Source of the DNA: Candidatus Zixiibacteriota bacterium
GTDB taxonomy: Bacteria; Zixibacteria; MSB-5A5; GN15; JACZUZ01
Length of the DNA: 10,787 nt
Reading direction: 5' to 3'
Assembly: GCA_022563625.1 (NCBI GenBank)
Contig: JADFNA010000025.1
Coordinates: 1-10,787, forward strand
The first letter of the stretch is position 1, and the number at the start of each line of letters is the position of its first letter. A program made the translations under genes and the position numbers. The notes beneath the pieces are model-generated. The model was not told where the DNA came from. It saw only the letters and a program-made list of their open reading frames with translations, and did not search any database. Shown here one piece after another: positions 1-7,852 of this stretch.

Positions 1-1
1 T

Positions 2-1936
2 GTTCCAGCGCCGGATACTTCGCTGGTTATAGCCACTGACAGTTGCGACAGCAATCCGATCAAAGCATTTGTAAGCGATGTATCCGATGGCCAGGCCTGT
101 CCGGAGACCATTACCAGGACATATAGCGCAACTGACAGTTGTGGTAATGTCGGCTTCTGCACCCAGATTATTACGGTTAATGACACTATTCCGCCTGTGA
201 TCACTTGTCCGGCCAACATAACCGTCAGCAACGATCCTGGTCTATGCAGCGCCGTAGTTACTTTCTCGGCCTCTGCAACAGATAACTGCCCGGGAGTTAC
301 GATAATCTGTGATCCGCCCTCCGATACTGTCTTCCCGGTCGGTACCACACTGGTAACCTGTACCGCTACTGATGCTTGCGGCAATGTCGCTAGCTGCACC
401 TTTAATGTAACTGTAATTGATACCGATGGTTCGTGTGATCCCGTCAAGACGTGTATCGCTCTCACCCAGACTAACCGGGCTGACGACGGCTCCTTATTGC
501 CGGGTGATCAGCACACACCACAGGGCGCTCATGAAAGGGTCTACATCGTTCATGAAGCCGGCAGCAGCCAAATCGGCGGATTTGATTTCTTGATCGCATA
601 TGACGCCAGCGCCCTGGCGTTCACCGGAGCCTCAGAGGGCAATGTCTACAGCGACTATGAGTGGGAGTTCTTCACCTTCCGATTCGGTTCAAGCGGCAAC
701 TGCAGTGGCGGCTGTCCGTCAGGCAAACTACGCGTGCTTGGCATCGCCAACCAATCCGACGGCGGCCATGTGCCGTTGACCTATACGCTGCAAGCCGGTG
801 ATACGCTGGCCTGTCTGGACTTCCTGGTTTCCAACGACCGTACCCTTGAATGTCAGTTCATACCGATTCGTTTCTGCTGGCTGGATTGCGGTGACAACGT
901 TTTGTCGGATAAAACCGGTGACACGCTGTCAATAAGTTGCGACGTGTTCGACTATCAGGGAACCGGCTCACTCGGTCCCGAGGGGAACCGCGCTGACATC
1001 ACGGATTTGAATGCGGTTTTCCCGACGTTCTTTGGAGCGCCGTCCGCTGACTGCGAAGTCTCCGGAGGACCCGGCAAACCCTCGACCGAACGCAAAGTCA
1101 ATTACAAAAACGGCGGCATTAAGATCGCCTGCGCAGATTCGATTGACGCGCGCGGGGACCTTAACCTGAACGGGCTATCTAACGAGATCGCTGATGCTGT
1201 GCTGTATACCAAGTACTTCATAAACGGTATCTCCGCGTTCACCATCGCTCCGCAAGGCCAAATTGCGGCCTCTGATGTAAACGCTGACGGATTGCCGCTG
1301 ACTGTTGCCGATCTGGTGTATTTAATCCGTGTTATCGTCGGTGATGCGTTGCCGGTCCCGAAACTGGCCCACAACAGCCTGAGTGTCGAGTTTGATTATG
1401 CTGGCGGCGTTTTCTCCACGTCACATGCTCTGGGCGCGGCGCTGTTTGTCTTTGACGGCCAGGCGGAGATTGACCTGTTGCAATCCCAGGTCGAATTGAC
1501 CATAGGCTATCGCGAAGGCCGCACATACGCGCTGATCGCGCCATCAATGGAGAGCCGGAGCATTGGAGAATACATCCAGGTTGGCGAGTTGATAGCCACC
1601 GACGCTCCGCTTCTGTCAATTGAGGCCTCGGATTATGATGGGGCGATGGTCGAAACGCTCTCAAGGGTCGTTATGCCTGGCGAGTTCAAGCTGCATCAGA
1701 ACTATCCAAACCCGTTTAACCCGTCCACGAAGTTTAGCTTTGAACTTCCGGTACAGACCGCGTACACACTCAGCGTGTTCAACGTCTCCGGGCAATTGGT
1801 AGCCAAGTTTAGCGGTGTGGGAGTCGGGCCGGTGGAGGTTGAATGGAACGCCGCATCAGTGGCCTCCGGCATATATTTCTACAAATTATCAGCCGGCAAG
1901 TTTACGTCGACACGAAAAGCGCTGCTCTTGAAGTAA
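2..1936 (+). CDS. Secreted modular protein, 5'-truncated: HYR repeats, cohesin-like, dockerin-like, T9SS sorting domain
   Basis: The reading frame is open from the first bases of the window, so this is the C-terminal 644 residues of a longer protein. The first Met (position 197) is internal, not a start. Residues about 1-59 are the end of one HYR-type Ig-like repeat ('TYSATDSCGNVGFC') and about 60-140 a complete second one ('VTCTATDACGNVASC'). Residues about 147-315 resemble a cohesin-like beta-sandwich ('GGFDFLIAYDASALAFTGA') and are Cys-rich. About 383-449 carry two dockerin-like calcium loops ('GDLNLNGLSNEIADAV' and 'SDVNADGLPLTVADLV'), each one residue longer than the usual 12-residue loop. 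The last 87 residues ('LHQNYPNPFNPSTKFSF' to 'KALLLK') form a T9SS type A sorting domain, so the protein should be exported through the outer membrane. Its function and ligand are unknown. Repeat and sorting-domain calls are firm; the cohesin-like call is moderate. Confidence 0.85.
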   Translation, partial: VPAPDTSLVIATDSCDSNPIKAFVSDVSDGQACPETITRTYSATDSCGNVGFCTQIITVNDTIPPVITCPANITVSNDPGLCSAVVTFSASATDNCPGVTIICDPPSDTVFPVGTTLVTCTATDACGNVASCTFNVTVIDTDGSCDPVKTCIALTQTNRADDGSLLPGDQHTPQGAHERVYIVHEAGSSQIGGFDFLIAYDASALAFTGASEGNVYSDYEWEFFTFRFGSSGNCSGGCPSGKLRVLGIANQSDGGHVPLTYTLQAGDTLACLDFLVSNDRTLECQFIPIRFCWLDCGDNVLSDKTGDTLSISCDVFDYQGTGSLGPEGNRADITDLNAVFPTFFGAPSADCEVSGGPGKPSTERKVNYKNGGIKIACADSIDARGDLNLNGLSNEIADAVLYTKYFINGISAFTIAPQGQIAASDVNADGLPLTVADLVYLIRVIVGDALPVPKLAHNSLSVEFDYAGGVFSTSHALGAALFVFDGQAEIDLLQSQVELTIGYREGRTYALIAPSMESRSIGEYIQVGELIATDAPLLSIEASDYDGAMVETLSRVVMPGEFKLHQNYPNPFNPSTKFSFELPVQTAYTLSVFNVSGQLVAKFSGVGVGPVEVEWNAASVASGIYFYKLSAGKFTSTRKALLLK

Positions 1937-2087
1937 TGTTGAGAAACAATTTCAAAGCAGACAAAGTTATATTGAAGGAATTGAATCAAGAGAGAAAAGT
2001 AAGCTGACGGTGACAAGTTAGTAGATTGTTTGCAGTCCCCACCTGTAAAGTGGCAAGCGCCCCTCCAAGGCGTGCGCGCAAAGAGGA

Positions 2088-2123
2088 CCCCTTCGGCATT
2101 GCCAAATGCCGGAGGGGTTTTTT
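2088..2123 (+). terminator. Strong rho-independent terminator, possibly an attenuator
   Basis: A 13-bp stem (2088-2100 with 2105-2117, one G-U pair) closes on a 4-nt loop and is followed by six T residues. It lies about 150 nt after the upstream stop codon and about 105 nt before the GTG of the FG-GAP gene. It could end the upstream transcript, end a short RNA, or act as an attenuator in the leader of the downstream gene. Confidence 0.85.
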
Positions 2124-2229
2124 ATGTTGCAGGGCATCCCTCAGCGAACTATCAATCCGTGCCTGCAACCGCCGAAGAGCGGATGGCCTCAAATACGTAT
2201 GGAGACTCGGTGAATTACAGTAAAATATT

Positions 2230-3861
2230 GTGAGACGCTCAGCGATAGTATCGATCTGTTTCGTATCACTTTCCCCCGTTTATGCGGATGCACAGTGCTT
2301 CCGCTCAGCGAAACTGATTGGCAGTACTGCTCTGGAATTCATGGGATATGCCCTGTCTGACGCCGGAGACGTGGATAGGGACGGATTCGAAGACTATATT
2401 GCCGGAGCATATTTGAACGATGACAAGTTTGAAAATGGCGGAATTGCGTTGGTAATTTCCGGAGGGAACGGGTTCCCTCTTCATACCTTCTGGGGTAGGG
2501 AGATCAATGAACAGTTCGGAATTGCCGTCTCCGGGGCAGGGGATGTCAACGGCGACGGTTTCGCCGATCTCATTGTTGGCGCCAGGCTCAGCAGCGCATC
2601 CGGCCAGTTTGCCGGGCGGGCCTACGTGCATTCAGGGCAATCGGGCGATGAACTATACCGCTTTACCGGAGAGAGAGCTGGGGATTTCTTTGGCGCTGCG
2701 GTCGCCGATGCCGGTGATGTTAACAACGACGGATTTTCCGACATGATAGTCGGCGCGCCGCAGCACGATGTCACGGCGCTCAAAGATAACGCTGGTCGGG
2801 CCTATGTTTTTTCCGGCAAAGATGGCGAGTTGTTGCGCATCCATGATGGTGAAGCCCAGGGGAATCAATTCGGCTGGTCGGTTGCCGGCGCCGGTGACAT
2901 TAATGCAGACGGCTATGACGATGTAATAGTCGGCGCAAAACTGTATGACGGCTGGGGACTGGAGATCGGCCGGGCCTATGTCTATTCCGGCCGGGACGGT
3001 TCTTTGTTTTGGGTGTTCGAGGGTGAGAATGACGGTGAACGGCTCGGATGGTCGGTTGACGGCGCAGGTGACATTAACCAGGACGGGTATGATGATCTTC
3101 TCATCGGGGGGCCCAACAATGACCGGAATGGCGACAACGCCGGGAGAGTGTACGTTTACTCGGGGAAAACCGCCGAATTACTCTATGCGCTCGATGGAGA
3201 AATGCCGAACGCATGGTTTGGGTTTTCTGTAGCAGGCAAAGGTGATTTGAATGGTGACGGCGCCCCTGACATTGTTGTCGGCGCTCCCAGGAATAATCCA
3301 TCAGAGTTAATTCTCGGGCAAGCGTATGCGTTCTCCGGAAGAACTGGCGAGCTATTGGCGATTGTGGATGACGGCCCTACGCCGGATGAATTTGGATTCG
3401 CCGTGGCAAACCTTGGGACAACCGGCTCCTTCAATGATTCTACGAACATCGGAAATTTTTTCGTCGGCGCTCCATTTAATAACGACGGAGGTGAGCATGC
3501 CGGAAGAGTGTATCGCTTCGGCTGTTTCTTTCTTCAGACGGATGTCGAAGAATCAGACATAGACGATGACAATCCCGTACCAAACACATTCAGGTTGCAA
3601 CAAAACTACCCCAACCCGTTTAATCCAGAAACTACAATTAAGTTTACTTTGCCGAAAAAAGGTGAAGTCGAACTGGCTGTCTATAATTCAATCGGCAGGA
3701 GAGTGAGAGCACTGGCTTCAGAAGAGTTATCCGCGGGTGAATATATCACCACCTGGAACGGACGGGATGATGCGGGCGCACAGGTCGCATCCGGAATCTA
3801 TTTTTATCGGCTTCAGTATTTGGGTGTAACACTCACCCGCAAGATGGCGCTCTTGAAGTGA
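2230..3861 (+). CDS. FG-GAP repeat (integrin-alpha-like) beta-propeller protein, T9SS-exported
   Basis: This is a 543-residue protein. An in-frame TAA lies at 2221-2223, so the GTG at 2230 is the first usable start, and it leads directly into a signal peptide (about 1-20, 'AIVSICFVSLSPVYA'). No clear Shine-Dalgarno is seen. Residues about 35-430 hold seven FG-GAP repeats of about 57 residues with the pattern 'FGxxVAGAGDxNxDGxxDxxVGAP', which matches a seven-bladed propeller. Repeats 1-6 keep the DxDxDG-type calcium loop, for example 'GDVDRDGFED' and 'GDINADGYDD'. Repeat 7 has lost it ('LGTTGSFNDSTNIGNFFVG'). An acidic linker (about 437-447) leads to a T9SS type A sorting domain at about 452-543 ('RLQQNYPNPFNPETTIKF', 'SGIYFYRL'). 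It is probably a surface or secreted protein; its binding partner cannot be inferred. The gene converges on the phosphohexomutase with only 45 bp between them. Confidence 0.92.
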   Translation: MRRSAIVSICFVSLSPVYADAQCFRSAKLIGSTALEFMGYALSDAGDVDRDGFEDYIAGAYLNDDKFENGGIALVISGGNGFPLHTFWGREINEQFGIAVSGAGDVNGDGFADLIVGARLSSASGQFAGRAYVHSGQSGDELYRFTGERAGDFFGAAVADAGDVNNDGFSDMIVGAPQHDVTALKDNAGRAYVFSGKDGELLRIHDGEAQGNQFGWSVAGAGDINADGYDDVIVGAKLYDGWGLEIGRAYVYSGRDGSLFWVFEGENDGERLGWSVDGAGDINQDGYDDLLIGGPNNDRNGDNAGRVYVYSGKTAELLYALDGEMPNAWFGFSVAGKGDLNGDGAPDIVVGAPRNNPSELILGQAYAFSGRTGELLAIVDDGPTPDEFGFAVANLGTTGSFNDSTNIGNFFVGAPFNNDGGEHAGRVYRFGCFFLQTDVEESDIDDDNPVPNTFRLQQNYPNPFNPETTIKFTLPKKGEVELAVYNSIGRRVRALASEELSAGEYITTWNGRDDAGAQVASGIYFYRLQYLGVTLTRKMALLK

Positions 3862-3906
3862 TGGCGCTTTCGAAAGACATTGCGCTCAACAGATTTTTTC
3901 TTGAGG

Positions 3907-5250
3907 TCATCCACGAATCAATCCCAAAAGCGCATCTGTTTTCTCCTTAAGTATCTCCCGTGTGTCAGCTTCGACATTCAAGCGTAGCAGCGGCTCGGTA
4001 TTTGAGGGACGCACATTGAACCACCAGTTGTCATACTCGACTGTCAGGCCGTCAAGGCGGTCCTGCTTGCCGTCATCGTAGCTTCTAGATATGCGCTCAA
4101 TCACTTCCCGCTGATCTGACACTTCTGAGTTAATCTCGCCAGAGCGGAAATATGGATCTATCTCGCTGATGATCTGGCTGAGTGTTTTGCCGCTTTTGGA
4201 AAGCAGTTCAAGGCATACCAAAAACGCAATCATGCCCGAATCCGCAAACCAGTTGTCGCGGAAATAAAAATGCCCCGAATGTTCTCCGCCAAAAATCGCG
4301 TTTTTCTCGCGCATCATGGGTTTGATCAGCGCATGTCCGACCGGAGTGCGGACCGGCGTCCCTCCCAAGCGCGAAATCAATTCCGGGACCGCCCGCGAAC
4401 AGATCGCATTGTAGAGAATAGTCTCGCCCGGATGATCGGCCAGGAGTTTCTGGGCCACCATGGCCATCACCATGTCTCCGCCGAGCGCCCGGCCCTGATT
4501 GTCTACCAGAAACATCCGATCGGCGTCGCCGTCAAAGGCCACGCCAAAGTCGGCCCCGGTCTCTTTGATCTTCGCGATCAGGTCAGCGATATTTTCAGGC
4601 TCTATCGGCGAGGCGGGATGATTCGGAAAAGTTCCGTCGAGTTCGAAATATAGATGTATCGATTCAAGATTGATTCTGGCCAAAATCGGCGGAAGTGTCA
4701 GCCCCGCCATGCCATTGCCGGCGTCAAAGGCGACTTTGTAATTTCTGAGCGCATCGCTGTGAACATATGACAGACAGTTTTCGGTATAGTCAGCTGAAAT
4801 ATCCCGGCGCACAACCGCCCCCCGCTCGGGCCGGATTTTCGGGTCATTTTGCGCCGCCAAATCGGCGATCAGATTCAATCCGTCGCGTCCTGAAAGCGGG
4901 ATCGCCTCGTTTTTGCAGATTTTGAATCCGTTATACTCTTTGGGATTATGTGATGCGGTAATCATCACCCCGGCGTCATAGCCGTATTTCCCTACCGCAA
5001 AATACAACCCATCGGTTGAGACCAGCCCGATATCCACTACATCCACTCCTGCGTCAGTCACACCGCGTGTGAATGCGTCAAACAGCGCCTCAGAGGACAA
5101 ACGCATGTCGCGCCCGATAACCACCTGCTCGGGCTTGAGATACACCGCCAGGGCATTGCCGATCAAATACCCCGTTTGATCGTCAAGCTGATCGGGATAT
5201 ATCCCCCGAATGTCATAGGCTTTGAAAATGGTTGGGTCGAATTCTGGCAT
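3907..5250 (-). CDS. Phosphomannomutase/phosphoglucomutase (alpha-D-phosphohexomutase)
   Basis: This cytoplasmic enzyme interconverts mannose- or glucose-6-phosphate and the 1-phosphate, supplying sugar nucleotides for surface glycans. Read from the ATG at 5250 it has 447 residues, normal for the AlgC/ManB-type family. All four active-site loops are visible: the phosphoserine loop 'GVMITASHNPKEYNGFK' (Ser100), the metal loop 'FDGDADRMFLVD' (Asp240, 242 and 244), the sugar loop 'GGEHSGHFYF' (321-330) and the phosphate loop 'RPSNTEPLLRLN' (414-425). The N-terminus 'FKAYDIRGIYP' is also typical. An upstream in-frame TTG at 5268 would add six residues ('MEIESS'). I prefer the ATG because the added residues are not family-like and TTG is rarer. 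The GEHSGH loop fits dual PMM/PGM enzymes rather than phosphoglucosamine mutase (GlmM), but the preferred sugar cannot be fixed. It is transcribed away from tRNA-Leu and tig. Confidence 0.93.
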   Translation of the reverse strand: MPEFDPTIFKAYDIRGIYPDQLDDQTGYLIGNALAVYLKPEQVVIGRDMRLSSEALFDAFTRGVTDAGVDVVDIGLVSTDGLYFAVGKYGYDAGVMITASHNPKEYNGFKICKNEAIPLSGRDGLNLIADLAAQNDPKIRPERGAVVRRDISADYTENCLSYVHSDALRNYKVAFDAGNGMAGLTLPPILARINLESIHLYFELDGTFPNHPASPIEPENIADLIAKIKETGADFGVAFDGDADRMFLVDNQGRALGGDMVMAMVAQKLLADHPGETILYNAICSRAVPELISRLGGTPVRTPVGHALIKPMMREKNAIFGGEHSGHFYFRDNWFADSGMIAFLVCLELLSKSGKTLSQIISEIDPYFRSGEINSEVSDQREVIERISRSYDDGKQDRLDGLTVEYDNWWFNVRPSNTEPLLRLNVEADTREILKEKTDALLGLIRG

Positions 5251-5428
5251 TGAACTTTCTATTTCCAATTGGTGTTTATGACATAGTGGAAGCCTTGGGC
5301 GCCGGGCAGGCCAGTCTAGAGCCTGGCTGGCGTAAAGTCAATCAAAAGTGACCCGCGGCCAGCCTGAAGATCAAATCTCAAGTCGTTCCATGACAGAATG
5401 TTGCGGAAAAGCCCTAATTCGGTTTCAC

Positions 5429-5456
5429 TTGATTCAATTCCTCAACGGCATATATT
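5429..5456 (+). promoter_or_regulatory. Probable sigma-70-type promoter for tRNA-Leu and perhaps tig-clpP-clpX
   Basis: A -35-like TTGATT (5429-5434) and a -10-like TATATT (5451-5456) are separated by 16 bp. The expected start near 5463 would give a leader of about 45 nt before the tRNA. No terminator separates the tRNA from tig, so the transcript may continue into it. The rest of the 257-bp spacer 5251-5507 shows only short imperfect inverted repeats, and nothing else I can name. Confidence 0.45.
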
Positions 5457-5507
5457 GATAGTCTCGGGGCCATCCGTGATTTTTTCACCGAAGAATTGGC
5501 CTCGATT

Positions 5508-5593
5508 GCGAGAATGGCGGAATTGGTAGACGCGCAGGATTTAGGATCCTGTCCTTAATCGGGGTGGGGGTTCGAGTCCCCCTTCTCGCACCA
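5508..5593 (+). tRNA. tRNA-Leu(UAG), CCA encoded
   Basis: This is a class II tRNA of 86 nt. The acceptor stem GCGAGAA (5508-5514) pairs with TTCTCGC (5583-5589), followed by discriminator A and an encoded CCA. The anticodon stem CAGGA/TCCTG (5535-5539 with 5547-5551) closes a 7-nt loop with anticodon TAG at 5542-5544, reading CUN leucine codons. The T-arm is GGGGG-TTCGAGT-CCCCC, and the D-arm contains 'AATTGGTAGA'. The extra arm (5552-5565) is long, as expected for leucine. Confidence 0.97.
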
Positions 5594-5640
5594 GTGACAG
5601 CAAGTTTTTTGTGTTTATTTGAGCGAAGCGGAGTAGCTCT

Positions 5641-6948
5641 ATGGCTGAAGCGGCAGTGGAAAAATTGAAAACAGTCAGCGAATCATCAGTTGTGTCTGAA
5701 ATTATTTCTTCTGATGGATTGAAAAGGACACTGAAAGTTCAGGCCCCGGCCGAAGCTGTCGGGGCGGCGTTCAGCTCTGAGTACAACAAAATCCGCTCGC
5801 AGGTGACCCTCAAAGGGTACCGCAAAGGCAAAGCGCCGCTCTCGCGCATCAAGGCAATATATGGCGGGCAAGCCCGCACAGATGTTTTCGATAAACTTTT
5901 GAATTCAAGTTATATGGAAGCGGTCCGGAAACTCGAATTGAATATCGCCGGCCCTCCGCTGGTGACCGAGGTGACACTTGAAGAGGACAAACCGCTGGAA
6001 TTCACCGCGCAGGTAGAGGTCTACCCGAACATTGAAAAGGTTGATCTGTCAGGATTGACCTATGTTGAAAACAATTCGCCTGTCACTGGTGAGGATGTTG
6101 ATCGAGTGATAGAATCCCTGCGGCGCAGAGGCGCACAGCCTGTAGCCGTTGATCGTCCCGCTGCGGGAAATGACATTATTATCGCCGACATGAAAAAGAT
6201 CGAAGACAAAGGCAATGTCATAGAAGGCGATACATTTGCCGATTCGCGAATTGACCTGTCAAATGAAATGACGGTGAAAGAATTTCGCGAAGGATTAGTT
6301 GGCGCTTCGGCAGGTGAACAAAAAACAATCACTGTCAATTATTCCAAAGACTATCCCGACAAACCGTTCGCCGGCCAGTCGCTGACATACGAAATCTCAA
6401 TCAAGAAAGTTCAGGAGCAAAACCTGCCGGAGGTGAATGATGAATTTGCCCGCGAACAGGCCGGGGCCGATTCGCTTGAGCAACTCCGCCAGCGGATCGA
6501 AAAAGGAATCACGGTCGAGCGTGAAAATCAGGCCGCCAAAGCAAGAAACTTACAGCTGATTTCCCAGGTGGTGGAGAAAAACCAGTTTGAGACGCCCGAG
6601 GCCCCGGTGGTCAAATATGTCGAGGAAGTGTTGCAGGATTATCGCAAAAATTATCCCGGCGACCAGACTCCCGAGGAGGAATTGCGCAGCCGCTATCGGC
6701 AGGTTGGGGCAAATCAGCTACGCTGGAAGCTGTTGGCGGACAAAATCATGGAGCAGGAAAAAATTGAAGTTCTGCCGGAGGATACCGAAAAATGGATTGA
6801 GGAGTTCGCTTCCAAGAACGGGATGGACAAGGACAAGGCCGCCCGGGCTCTGGCGCAAAGCGGGCGAATTAACGACATTCATGGTTCGATCCGCGAAGAG
6901 AAACTGCTGGATTTTCTGCGGAGCCGGGCGAAAATGAAAAAGGCGTGA
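5641..6948 (+). CDS. tig: Trigger factor, ribosome-associated chaperone
   Basis: Trigger factor binds the ribosome next to the exit tunnel and shields nascent chains. The 435-residue length is normal. The start is supported by GGAG at 5630-5633, 7 nt before the ATG. The ribosome-binding domain spans about 20-140 and contains the signature as 'GYRKGKAP' (59-66; usual GFRxGKxP). An FKBP-like domain spans about 165-257, and the helical C-terminal substrate-cradle domain about 260-430. Two points are odd. There is an N-terminal extension of roughly 18 residues before the usual beta-strand. The FKBP part also lacks the aromatic 'DFTG'-type and 'PGFE' motifs of active prolyl isomerases ('ADMKKIED' and 'VKEFREG' instead), so isomerase activity is doubtful while chaperone function is likely. 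It is followed by clpP and clpX, the common tig-clpP-clpX order. Confidence 0.96.
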   Translation: MAEAAVEKLKTVSESSVVSEIISSDGLKRTLKVQAPAEAVGAAFSSEYNKIRSQVTLKGYRKGKAPLSRIKAIYGGQARTDVFDKLLNSSYMEAVRKLELNIAGPPLVTEVTLEEDKPLEFTAQVEVYPNIEKVDLSGLTYVENNSPVTGEDVDRVIESLRRRGAQPVAVDRPAAGNDIIIADMKKIEDKGNVIEGDTFADSRIDLSNEMTVKEFREGLVGASAGEQKTITVNYSKDYPDKPFAGQSLTYEISIKKVQEQNLPEVNDEFAREQAGADSLEQLRQRIEKGITVERENQAAKARNLQLISQVVEKNQFETPEAPVVKYVEEVLQDYRKNYPGDQTPEEELRSRYRQVGANQLRWKLLADKIMEQEKIEVLPEDTEKWIEEFASKNGMDKDKAARALAQSGRINDIHGSIREEKLLDFLRSRAKMKKA

Positions 6949-7042
6949 ATCTGATTTTCTGCCAGAAGTAAAAAAGATAGTCAAAAAAACAATCATGCGC
7001 TCGGAAGACTTATAAAAATCATATAAAAGGGACACAGCAAAC

Positions 7043-7747
7043 ATGTTTGATTTTGTCAGTATGTATGGATACAAAGGCGGCCAGTCATTGACCGAGGAAC
7101 GTGTGCGTAATTCACAAGCCGGTTCAAATTGGGGCGTTCCGGCGGCGCAGTTGGTGCCGATGGTGGTTGAGCAAACCGGCCGGGGCGAGCGCGCCTATGA
7201 TATTTTTTCAAGGCTGTTGAAAGACCGAATTATTTTTCTCGGCGGAGCTATTGAAGACAATCTGGCCAATCTGGTAATCGCCCAGATGCTGTTCTTGGAA
7301 GCCGAAGACCCGGATAACGACATTTATCTGTATATTAATTCACCCGGCGGCTCGGTGACTGCAGGCATGGCGGTTTATGACACGATGAAGTTTGTCAAAC
7401 CGGCGGTGGCCACTACCTGTATGGGCATGGCCGCTTCAATGGGCGCATTTTTGCTGGCCGGCGGTGAGAAAGGCAAACGCGCCGGACTGCGCAACAGCCG
7501 GATCATGATTCATCAGCCGCTGGCCGGGACACAGGGGCAGGTCTCCGATATTGAGATCATGACCTCGGAATTCATGCGCACCAAAGCCAGGCTCAATGAA
7601 ATTCTGGCTGAGAACACCGGCCAGAAGCTCGAGAAAATCGCCAAAGACACCGACCGGAACTTCTTCATGTCACCCGAAGAGGCGACCGAATACGGACTGA
7701 TTGACCGGATCTATGAATCAAAAGAGAAAATCAAGAAGAAATCTTAG
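7043..7747 (+). CDS. clpP: ATP-dependent Clp protease proteolytic subunit (ClpP), Asp-to-Asn at the triad position
   Basis: ClpP is the serine peptidase that forms a 14-mer chamber and degrades substrates fed by ClpX. The core starts at '[21 protein letters not shown]' and is well conserved: oxyanion loop '[16 protein letters not shown]' (100-115), nucleophile Ser132 in '[10 protein letters not shown]', and His157 in 'MIHQPLAG'. By alignment with the usual 'DTDRDxFM' segment, the third triad residue is Asn206 ('DTDRNFFMS') rather than Asp. The codon is AAC, read directly from the sequence. The 234-residue length reflects about 36 residues before the core, longer than the 14-residue E. coli propeptide. 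The start at 7043 is supported by AAAAGGGA about 11 nt upstream; later ATGs at 7061 and in 'PMVV' are possible. The gene follows tig by 94 bp and precedes clpX by 105 bp. Confidence 0.96.
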   Translation: MFDFVSMYGYKGGQSLTEERVRNSQAGSNWGVPAAQLVPMVVEQTGRGERAYDIFSRLLKDRIIFLGGAIEDNLANLVIAQMLFLEAEDPDNDIYLYINSPGGSVTAGMAVYDTMKFVKPAVATTCMGMAASMGAFLLAGGEKGKRAGLRNSRIMIHQPLAGTQGQVSDIEIMTSEFMRTKARLNEILAENTGQKLEKIAKDTDRNFFMSPEEATEYGLIDRIYESKEKIKKKS

Positions 7748-7852
7748 CGTAAAGTAAGCGGAGGCGCCAGGTGAATGGCCTTGTTCGTTCGGCGTCTGAA
7801 GAACCCTGTGGCTGGATGCTGCCGGGTGCGAACATGAACATAGGAAAAGATC

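Noticed and set aside
3862..3906. Possible terminator between the convergent FG-GAP and phosphohexomutase genes (GCGC...GCGC and TTTTTT at about 3894)
   Set aside because: The outer stem is only 4 bp with a 14-nt interior and the T-run is offset, so it is not a convincing intrinsic terminator.
5300..5345. Imperfect inverted repeat around GCCAGTCTAGAGCCTGGC as an operator
   Set aside because: The arms are short and ambiguous, with no nearby regulator and no repeat of the motif.
5594..5640. T-run at about 5607-5612 after tRNA-Leu as a terminator
   Set aside because: No hairpin precedes it other than the tRNA itself, so termination is not supported.
6949..7042. Internal promoter in the AT-rich tig-clpP spacer (TATAAA-like sequences)
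   Set aside because: No -35-like element sits at proper spacing, and AT-richness alone can explain the match.
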